Assembly: GCA_020056635.1 (NCBI GenBank)
Contig: JAGVHI010000020.1
Span: 1-35,494 of the forward strand
Reading direction: 5' to 3'
DNA length: 35,494 nucleotides
Origin: an archaeon
GTDB taxonomy: Archaea > Micrarchaeota > Micrarchaeia > Anstonellales > Anstonellaceae
The notes beneath the pieces are model-generated. The model was given only the letters and a program-made list of their open reading frames with translations, did no database searches and was not told where the DNA came from. The position numbers were made by a program, and so were the translations under genes. Below are positions 14,538 through 23,700 of this stretch, piece after piece. Every line of letters begins with the position of its first letter. Within the stretch, counting starts at the first letter, position 1.

Positions 14538-17500
14538 AAAAAAACAAGCCCCTATTCAAGCCTAAAAAAGTGCTCGTGATAGGGAGCGGACCGATCATAA
14601 TCGGGCAGAGCGCGGAATTCGATTACTCGGGCTCGCAGGCGTGTCAGTCGCTTCGCGAGGAAGGGATAACGGTCGTGCTGGTAAATTCCAACCCCGCAAC
14701 CATACAGACCGATTCAGACATTGCAGATATAATCTACATTGAGCCGCTGCGCGTTGAATTCCTTGAGAAAATAATCAAGCGCGAGCGGCCTGACGGGCTG
14801 CTTCCAACCATGGGCGGGCAGACTGGATTGAACCTTGCAGTCGAGCTTGAGAAATCCGGGGTGCTCAAAAAATACAAAGTGAAACTGATCGGCACCGATA
14901 TCAAAGCAATCGAAACAGCTGAGGACAGGGGGAGTTTTGCTGCAATGTGCAAAGAAATTGGCGAACCAATCCCGCAGAGCGTTGCAGCAAATTCGCTTGA
15001 GGCGGCACTCTCTTTCGCATCCGCGCACGGCTATCCCCTGGTGCTGCGGCCCGCTTACACCCTTGGTGGCACTGGGGGCGGGATTGCAAGGGACGAAGAG
15101 CAGCTTAGGGATCTGATGACACTCGGGCTCAACCTCTCTCCCACCAAGCAGGTGCTGGTTGAGGAGAGCATAATTGGCTGGGCTGAGCTTGAGTATGAAG
15201 TGATGCGCGATTCTCAAGACAACTGCATCACGATTTGCAACATGGAGAACATTGACCCGATGGGAATCCACACTGGAGAAAGCGTGGTTGTCGCCCCTTC
15301 TCAAACCCTCTCAGACAACGAATATCACATGCTGCGCAATGCCGCGCTCAAAATAATTCGGAGGCTGAACATAATCGGGGGATGCAACATACAGTTCGCT
15401 CTAAACCAGTCAACCGGGGAATACATGATTGTGGAGGTCAACCCTAGGCTCTCGCGCTCCTCCGCACTTGCATCAAAAGCTACGGGCTACCCGATTGCGC
15501 GCGTGGCTGCAAAGCTTGCGCTTGGGCTGTTATTGCACGAGGTTCAAAACGCAGTTACGAAAACCACCCCAGCATCATTCGAGCCTGCGCTTGACTATGC
15601 TGTGGTGAAAATACCCCGCTGGCCGTTTGACAAGATGCCTGAGGGGAACCGCACGCTTGGCACGCAGATGAAAAGCACTGGCGAAGTTATGGCAATAGGG
15701 CGCACTTTCGAGGAGGCGTTCCTAAAGGCGCTGCGCTCGCTTGAAATCCGCACTCCCAAGCTTGCGGATGCAGACTTGGAGTTCCACATAAAAAGCCCGA
15801 CTGATCTAAGGCACATCGCAATACTTGAGGCATTCAGGCGCGAAACGCTCTCACTTGAGCAGGTGCATTCGCTTTCCGGCATAAACAAATGGTTCCTAAA
15901 AAAGCTGCTTGGGATAGTCGAGCTTGAAAAAAAGCTTTCATCAAGTTCGCTTGAACCAGAACTGCTCTTGCATGCAAAACGCATGGGCTTCTCGGACAGG
16001 TGGATTGCGCAGCTCACTGGAAAAACAGAAATTGAAATGCGCAAAATGCGAAAATCGCTCAATATGCTCCCTGTTTACAAGATGGTGGACACGTGCGCAG
16101 CCGAGTTCGATGCTAAAACCCCGTATTACTATTCCACATATGAGCAGGAGAATGAAAGCACGAGCCGCGGGAAGCGCAGGGTGATAATCATAGGCTCGGG
16201 CCCGATTAGGATTGGGCAGGGGATAGAATTTGATTACTGCTGCTGCCATGCATCCTTCACATTGCGCAAAATGGGAATTGAGAGCGTGATGATAAACAAC
16301 AACCCGGAAACGATAAGCACGGATTTTGACGCAAGCGACAGGCTCTACTTCGAGCCCCTTACTTTCGAAGATGTGATGAATGTGATTGAGCTTGAGCAGC
16401 CAGAAGGGGTAATCGTTTCGCTTGGCGGGCAGACTTCCATCAACCTTGCGGAGCAATTGCACAATGCGGGCGTGCGGATACTCGGGACGCAAATTGAAGG
16501 GATAGATATTGCGGAAGATCGCGACAAGTTCAAGCAATTGCTCCAAAAGCTAAACATCCCTCAGCCAAATAATGGGGTTGCGACAAGCGAAAAGGAAGCT
16601 ATAGCGGTTGCGGAGCGGATAAGCTATCCGATAGTCGTTCGCCCGAGCTATGTTATAGCGGGCAGGGCAATGCAGATAATTTACGATTCAGCCGAGCTTT
16701 CGCAATACATAAACGAGGCTGTGGAAGTGAGCGAGAACCGCCCTGTGCTAATCGACAAGTATGTTGAGCGCGCAATCGAAGTTGAAGTGGACGGGATTTG
16801 CGATGGCAAGCGCCTGTTTGTGGGCGGCATAATGGAGCACATAGAGCGCGCGGGGGTTCATTCCGGGGATGCAAGCTGTGTCACACCCTGCGTTCGGCTC
16901 AAGGAAACGGTGCAAAAGCAGCTGCTTGAATACTCGGAGAAAATTGCCCTTTCGCTAAAAATAATCGGCGCGATAAACATCCAGTATGTTGTGAAGGATG
17001 ATAAGATTCTCGTGCTTGAGGCAAACCCGCGCGCAAGCAGGACAATGCCGTATCTCTCAAAGGCGATTGGGATTCCGCTTCTCAAGGTCGCAACAGAAGT
17101 GACAATGGGCAAATCGCTTGATGAGCTGAATATGCCGCGCAATCCTCCAGTTCTCAAGCATTATGCTGTAAAGAGCGTGGTATTCCCGTTCCTGAAATTG
17201 CGTGGAGTCGATTTCGTGCTCGGGCCGGAAATGAAAAGCACTGGGGAGAGCATGGGAATCGATTTCACTTTCCCGCGCGCATATTACAAGGCATTGCTTG
17301 GCGCAAACCTAAAGCTCAAATTCGCAGGGAATGTTGCAATCAGCCTAAAGGACGGGGACAAGGAGCGGGGAGGGGAGCTTGCATCTGCTTTCCAGTCGCT
17401 TGGGTACAAGGTGAGCGCAACAGACGGGACCGCGAAATACATGAAAGGGGTGCTGAACATGAAGAAAATTTCTGAGGGCACCCCAAATATCCTCTCATTG

Positions 17501-17713
17501 CTCGAATCCGGCTGGCTTGATTTGATAATCAACACGCCAAGCAAAGGCAAGCGCGCGAACACAGACGGGTTTAAGATAAGGCGCGCAGCGCTCGAGCGCA
17601 ACATCCCATGCATCACGAGTTTCGAGGCCGCGCTCGCGCTTGCAGAAGCATTGGCAGAGGCTAAGAACAGCGAGCTTTCGGTGCAGCCAATTTCCGGCTA
17701 TTATGTGAAATAG
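14534..17713 (+). CDS. carB: Carbamoyl-phosphate synthase large subunit
   Basis: 1059 residues, full length (E. coli 1073). It makes carbamoyl phosphate from bicarbonate, ammonia and two ATP. The two homologous ATP-grasp halves start with GSGPIIIGQSAEFDYSGSQA (about 17-36) and GSGPIRIGQGIEFDY (about 555-569). Each has a GGQT-x-(L/I)NLA loop and metal/ATP-site motifs (EVNPRLSRSSALASKATGYP, then EANPRASRTMPYLSKAIGIP). A helical oligomerisation segment separates them. The C-terminal 130 residues form an MGS-type allosteric domain (VAISLKDGDKERG, then DLIINTPSKGKRANTDGFKI). Overlap ATGA with carA shows translational coupling, so subunits are made together. Confidence 0.97.
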   Translation: MKKNKPLFKPKKVLVIGSGPIIIGQSAEFDYSGSQACQSLREEGITVVLVNSNPATIQTDSDIADIIYIEPLRVEFLEKIIKRERPDGLLPTMGGQTGLNLAVELEKSGVLKKYKVKLIGTDIKAIETAEDRGSFAAMCKEIGEPIPQSVAANSLEAALSFASAHGYPLVLRPAYTLGGTGGGIARDEEQLRDLMTLGLNLSPTKQVLVEESIIGWAELEYEVMRDSQDNCITICNMENIDPMGIHTGESVVVAPSQTLSDNEYHMLRNAALKIIRRLNIIGGCNIQFALNQSTGEYMIVEVNPRLSRSSALASKATGYPIARVAAKLALGLLLHEVQNAVTKTTPASFEPALDYAVVKIPRWPFDKMPEGNRTLGTQMKSTGEVMAIGRTFEEAFLKALRSLEIRTPKLADADLEFHIKSPTDLRHIAILEAFRRETLSLEQVHSLSGINKWFLKKLLGIVELEKKLSSSSLEPELLLHAKRMGFSDRWIAQLTGKTEIEMRKMRKSLNMLPVYKMVDTCAAEFDAKTPYYYSTYEQENESTSRGKRRVIIIGSGPIRIGQGIEFDYCCCHASFTLRKMGIESVMINNNPETISTDFDASDRLYFEPLTFEDVMNVIELEQPEGVIVSLGGQTSINLAEQLHNAGVRILGTQIEGIDIAEDRDKFKQLLQKLNIPQPNNGVATSEKEAIAVAERISYPIVVRPSYVIAGRAMQIIYDSAELSQYINEAVEVSENRPVLIDKYVERAIEVEVDGICDGKRLFVGGIMEHIERAGVHSGDASCVTPCVRLKETVQKQLLEYSEKIALSLKIIGAINIQYVVKDDKILVLEANPRASRTMPYLSKAIGIPLLKVATEVTMGKSLDELNMPRNPPVLKHYAVKSVVFPFLKLRGVDFVLGPEMKSTGESMGIDFTFPRAYYKALLGANLKLKFAGNVAISLKDGDKERGGELASAFQSLGYKVSATDGTAKYMKGVLNMKKISEGTPNILSLLESGWLDLIINTPSKGKRANTDGFKIRRAALERNIPCITSFEAALALAEALAEAKNSELSVQPISGYYVK

Positions 17714-17743
17714 GGCAATTTTGCCGTTTTGCGCCAGCCAACT

Positions 17744-17752
17744 CTTATAAAC
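17744..17752 (+). promoter_or_regulatory. TATA box of the giant surface protein gene
   Basis: CTTATAAAC centred about 33 nt before the ATG at 17781; the leader would be short, with no Shine-Dalgarno. Confidence 0.5.
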
Positions 17753-17780
17753 ATCCGCGCCGAAGAAGCAAACCGGATAT

Positions 17781-20700
17781 ATGATGGGAGAAAATGCGAA
17801 ATTACCAGCATTGGCTCTACTGGCACTGTTGGTTGCAGGCGTGCCTGTAATCTTCTCAGTTCCCACACAGGGAATACCCCTGCTAAATACCTCTTCCGGA
17901 TACAATTTCACCTGGTCCAACCTCACCTGCTACAACCAGAGCACCGCAGGCGCGACTTCAAATGCGTTCGATTTTAGGGCAAATGGCACCTCGCGCGCAG
18001 TGCTGCACATGACTTTTTACACTAATGTAACTAGTGCAGCAAGGGCAGTCAGCGACTATTCCTCATATGCGAACAACGGCACCCTGGGCGACGGGACAGC
18101 GGCAAATGTGCCGCTCTGGAACGCAACAGGGAAATCTGCAGGCGCGTACCCATTTGACGGAATAAACGACATAATAGCAATCCCGGATGCCGCAAGCCTG
18201 GACGGGAATGGGGCGTATAACGAGCTGACCCTTGAAGCCTGGATAAAGTCGAACCTTTCTGCCCAGACTGGCATGATAATAACGAAAAGAAACACCAGCA
18301 CCATAAGCAGCTACCAGCTCGGGTTTGACAGCGTATCCACTGGAAAAATATTCTGCGGCATTTACCCAGTTACTGGTTCGTATGCGGAAGCCCCTGCCGC
18401 TTCCGCCCCTGCAATTGCAGTAGGAGTCTGGTACCACGCGGTCTGCACGTACAAGGATGGGGTTGGGGTAAGGCTCTACGTAAACGGGACCAACGTCACT
18501 GCAAACACTCTCCCGACCTCAAATGTGCGCGACAGCGCAACCCCTGTTCTCATAGGGGCACGGTACAATGGCGGGGTAACGGTGCAGAGGTGGTTCAACG
18601 GGGTTATAGACGAGGTGAGAGTGTACAACCGCGTGCTCTCAGATGCGGAGATACTTAGCCATTACAACCTTGGCTACAGCCGGCTCGTTTCGCAGGAGCT
18701 TCTAAACGACACCACCTACACATGCTCTGTAACCCCAAGCGACGGGTTCACTGATGGCCTAACCAACGTGTCGAACCAGGTTTATGTCAGGATTGAAGGG
18801 GCGCCTTCAGTTTCAATAAACTCCCCGACTGCATCCACATACAACAACCAAACCGTGCTTGTGGACATCACTGGCACCGGGCTTTCTACATGGTACAATT
18901 GGAACGGCACGAACGAGAGCTACTCGACTCCTGTGCAAGTAAATTTCACGGAAGGGGCAAACACGCTCTACGCTTACTCTAATAATTCAACTGGCGGCAT
19001 CGCAGCCGCAAATGTCACATTTACCATCAACCTCTCCGTATCAGATGTGACTTCCCCTACTGTAAATCTGCTATCTCCGCCAAGCGGCACCGCAAGCCTG
19101 AACAGCTCGTACAATTTCACGTGCAATGCATCAGACAACAATATTGTGATGAACGTCACATTCTACCTCTGGAACAGCACGGCGCTTTGGTACAATAACA
19201 GCACATCATCGGCTACTGGGTATGCAAACGGGGCAGTGTTCAATTTTTCCGCATCCGGCATGCCGGTTGACAATTACCAGTGGAACTGCAAGGCATACGA
19301 CAACTCAAGCAACGGCGCATTCGCCGCCTCGAATTACACGCTCACTGTGAATGCACCTACATATGATGATGTATTTTTCAACAGCAGTTTCCAGTCCGGG
19401 AACCTATACAATGTAACTTACGTGAACGGGGATGCAAGCGGGAACCGGAAGTATATTGCGAACATCACGTACCCTGGCATAACTGAGAATTGCAGCAGTG
19501 TGGCGATAACGCAGTACAATTGGTGGTTCTTCTTCAAGATGACAAATGTTTCCGGGAAAAACATCACAGTGAACATCACAAACCCCCTGGCTACTGATTT
19601 GGTGGACCGCTGGCCAAATTTGCGGCCGAGGTACAGCTACGATTTCGGGCTTGGGAACATAAACGATTCATCGAATAACTGGAGCATAGGGACCTGGGCA
19701 GCGCTCATGCCCCCGAACACCTCTTTCAGCGCAGCTGGGTTATGGTTTGCAATGACATTGAACGTGCCGGGCGGGCAGGATACTGCCTATTTGGCTGCCA
19801 ACACCCCATATACTGTGAGAAGAAGGGACTTGTTCTTTGAGAACATCTCTTCCAGCCCATATGTGAACATCACCATCCTGGGTGTCACTACGCTGGGGCT
19901 AAACCTCTCCGCAATAAGCATTACGGACCCTGCTTACCCGGATTCGAGAAAGGTGAAGGTGTATTCAATTGCAAATCAGCACGCAAACGAGGAAACGCAG
20001 GGCAGCTGGTATTCCGAGGGCGCAATCAATTTCCTGCTGAACACAACCAACAGCACTGCAGCCACGCTTAGGCGCAATTACATTTTCAGGTTCGTGCCAA
20101 TCCAAAACGTAGATGGGGTGTACAACGGGAGCGGCAGGTGGAGCCCTGTTTATAACGGCAACACAGTGTACGACCCGAACCGGTGCTGGACCAACGCGAG
20201 GAACGGGGTTGCATCATACAATGTGGTGGACTGGACTTACCAGGATGCGGTCTCATTCGCCCCCAACTGCTCGCTTGACATACACGGCTCGATTAACGGT
20301 GAGAGCCTCAACCCGCCCCCAGGGTATAACTACTTCCTGCACGACGGGCTAGCGGATGCCGCGATGAGCGCTTTCACAATGAATATATCTGCATTCTGGG
20401 AGAATGTGTATTCAACTACAGGCAATGCAGGGATTGCAAGCTCGTTCCCCCCGAACATGCGGCAGTCCCCTGCTGCAATCCACCCATCAACAATGATGGA
20501 AAATACCGCAGGGAATTTCTCAGGCACTGCAATAACCCCTCTTGAAACCACTTGGCAGCGCTATGGAATCGAGCTTTTGCAAGGGATACACGGCTATTAC
20601 AACAACACCGCAAACGAGCCGGAAACCCAATCGCCCGCAGTGAACCTGCTCTCTCCTGTATCAGGCACCAACAGCACCAACAGTTCGTACAATTTCTCTT

Positions 20701-23700
20701 GCAATGCATCAGACAACAATATTGTGATGAACGTCACATTCTACCTCTGGAATAGCACAGCGCTTTGGTTCAATAACAGCACGTCATCGGCTGCTGGATA
20801 CGCAAACGGGACAGTGTTCAATTTTTCCGCATCCGGAATGCCAGTTGATAACTACACCTGGAACTGCAAGGCATACGACAACTCAAGCAACGGCGCATTT
20901 GCAGCCTCTAATTACACGCTCAATGTGAACGTTTCAAGCTACGATGACGTGCTGTTCGACACCACCTTCGAATCCATGAACCTCTATAATGTGGGGTTTG
21001 TTTCAGGCGATGCTTTGGGAAACCGCTACTACAACGCTACGACCTATTTCAACAGCTCCTTCTCATCCACATACAACTGGTGGTTCTTTTTCAGGATGAG
21101 GAATGCCACTGGAAAGAACATATACATAAACCTCACGAACCCGACCGATGCGGACTTCACCTCCAACCGCTGGCCAAACGTGCGCCCTCGCTTTTCCTAT
21201 AATTTCGGAGAAGGGAACGTGAACCTCTCCAACCCTGATTGGGGGGCAGGCGCCTGGTTCAACATTCAATCCAGTTCTGTTTCCTATGCCGGCTCCGCGC
21301 CACGCTGGTATTCTTTCAACATTTCCGCAACGCAGGATACGGTTTGGGTTGCCCCAAGCGTGCCTTACACAGTTACAAGGAGGGACCGTTTCATATCGGA
21401 AATTTCTGGTAGCCCGTACCTGAACATCTCGGTGCTGACAGTTTCGCCAAACGGGTATAATGTAACTGCAATACAGCTTTCCGATTTCAACTACAACGGG
21501 AGCGCAAAAACCAATATTTACATAACCGCGCAGCAGCATGCAAACGAGGAGCCGCAGGGTTCCTGGGCGGCGGAGGGCGCAATAAGGTGGCTGCTTAACG
21601 ATTCGAATATTACTGCAGTTACTATACGCAAGAACTACGACATAAAATTCATCCCAATAATGAATGTTGATGGGGCGAAATGGGGCATGGGCAGGTTCAC
21701 CCCTGAATACGGAGGGAGCCCGAGCCAGTACGACCTGAACCGGCAGTGGGATGATGCAAGGACGCAGGCATCCGGCGTTTACCAAATTGTGAACAAGACA
21801 TGGGTCGATTTTGCAGCTTTTGATGCGGATTCCATAATGGACTGGCACGGCTCAGTGAACGGTGACGGGAGCTCAGGCATCGGGACAAACTACCACCTTG
21901 GCACTTCCTCAACCGCGTTTACGAACATGCTCAACAACATATCAGTTTACTGGCGCTACTACTCTGGCACGAACGGGAATGCTGGAAGCGCAGGCGGCGA
22001 GACCTGCGCAAGCAACGCGGCAACCGCGGGCTATGTGCCCTCATCTAATGTAGAATGGACCATAGCGAATTACAGCGCCGCTCCAACTCTCGCAGGCAAC
22101 AATTCAATCTGGATGGATGACGGGATTAGCCAAATTAGGGGGGTAGACGGTTATTACCAAACCAGGGGCGCAAATGACATCACCGTACCCAATGTATCGC
22201 TCATCTCACCATCAACAAGCACCTCAAGCTCCAACACCTCGTACAATTTCACGTGCAACGCATCCGATAATGAGGTAGTGATGAACGTCACATTCTATCT
22301 CTGGAACAGCACGGCACTTTGGTACAACAATAGCATCTCATCGGCTGCCGGATACGCAAACGGCACCTGGCTTAACTTCAGCGCCTCCTCTCTCCCTGTC
22401 GACAATTACCAATGGAACTGCAAGGCATACGACAACTCAAGCAACGGCGCATTTGCAGCTTCCAATTTTACCTTGAACGTGACCTCCCCAGCCATTCCCG
22501 CGGTTTCGATAGCCTCGCCGAATAATGCAACATACGGCAACGCTACCGTGCTTGTGAACATATCTGCCCCGGGCGCCTCCTCAATCTGGTACAATTGGAA
22601 CGGAACTAATGCAACTTACACTGCGCCAGTAAATATAACTTTCAATGAGGGCTCAAACACGCTTTATGCATACGCAAACAATTCTGTTGGTGCTGAAAAC
22701 TCTACAAGCGTAACATTCTCAATAGACACAATCGCTCCAGCAATCTCAATCACTTCGCCCGCAAACCAAACCTATACCAACGCATCCATCCCCCTCAACA
22801 TTTCTGCTTCTGGCTCAGCAAATATATGGTACAACTGGAACGGGACGAATGCCACATATGCTGCGCCAACCTCCGTGAATTTCACGCAGGGGGCAATAAC
22901 CCTTATCGCGTATGCGAATGATTCTGTGGGAAACCAAAACGCAACGAACGTTTCTTTCTTTATTGACTCCCTCGCCCCGCCCCTTTCCATCATCTCCCCG
23001 GCAAACCAGACATATAACAACCTAACCCTCCTGCTCAACATCTCATCGGTCGGGGCTGCGAGCGTATGGTACGAATATAACGGGACAAACACAAGCTACA
23101 CTTCACCGGTTTACGTGAATTTTTCGGAGGGCGGAAATAGCCTATACGCCTATGCAAACGACTCTCTGGGCAACTTGAATTCGACTTTGGTTTCATTCTA
23201 TGTAACTACTACGGCGCTTTCAGTTGTGATAATCTCCCCCCAGAACGCCACGTACCAAACCCGCAACATATCGGTTTCGCTCTCAAGCACTGGGGCATAT
23301 ACCTGGTACAACTGGGACGGCACCAATATCACGTATTCCAGTCCAGCAAATGTGACATTCAATGAAAGCGGCAACACCCTTTATGCGTATGCAAATGACA
23401 CATTAGGCAATATCACTTCCGCGAACGTTTCATTTTTCGTGGATTCATCGCTCCCTGCAGTATCCCTTGTATCTCCGACCACGCAGGCAGGGAACTACTC
23501 ACGAAGCTGGATTGCGGCAAACGCAACCGCAACCGACTCCTCTCTTGCAAACCTCACAGTATACCTGAACAATTCCACTGCAACATACTCTGCCCAAACC
23601 TCGGCATCATCCCCCCTATTCTACAATTTCACGTCGCTTCCGGACGGATACTATTGGCTCAACGCAACAGCGAACGATTCTGTGGGGAACTCCAACTCAA

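Noticed and set aside
15941-16546. 201-codon minus-strand frame opposite carB
   Set aside because: Shadow of a highly conserved gene.
21063-21848. 261-codon minus-strand frame opposite the second M14 domain
   Set aside because: Shadow frame; the plus strand carries the catalytic residues.
19062-22484. Regularly spaced repeats as a CRISPR array
   Set aside because: Repeats are 291 nt, in frame and encode Ig-like domains; spacers are coding M14 domains.
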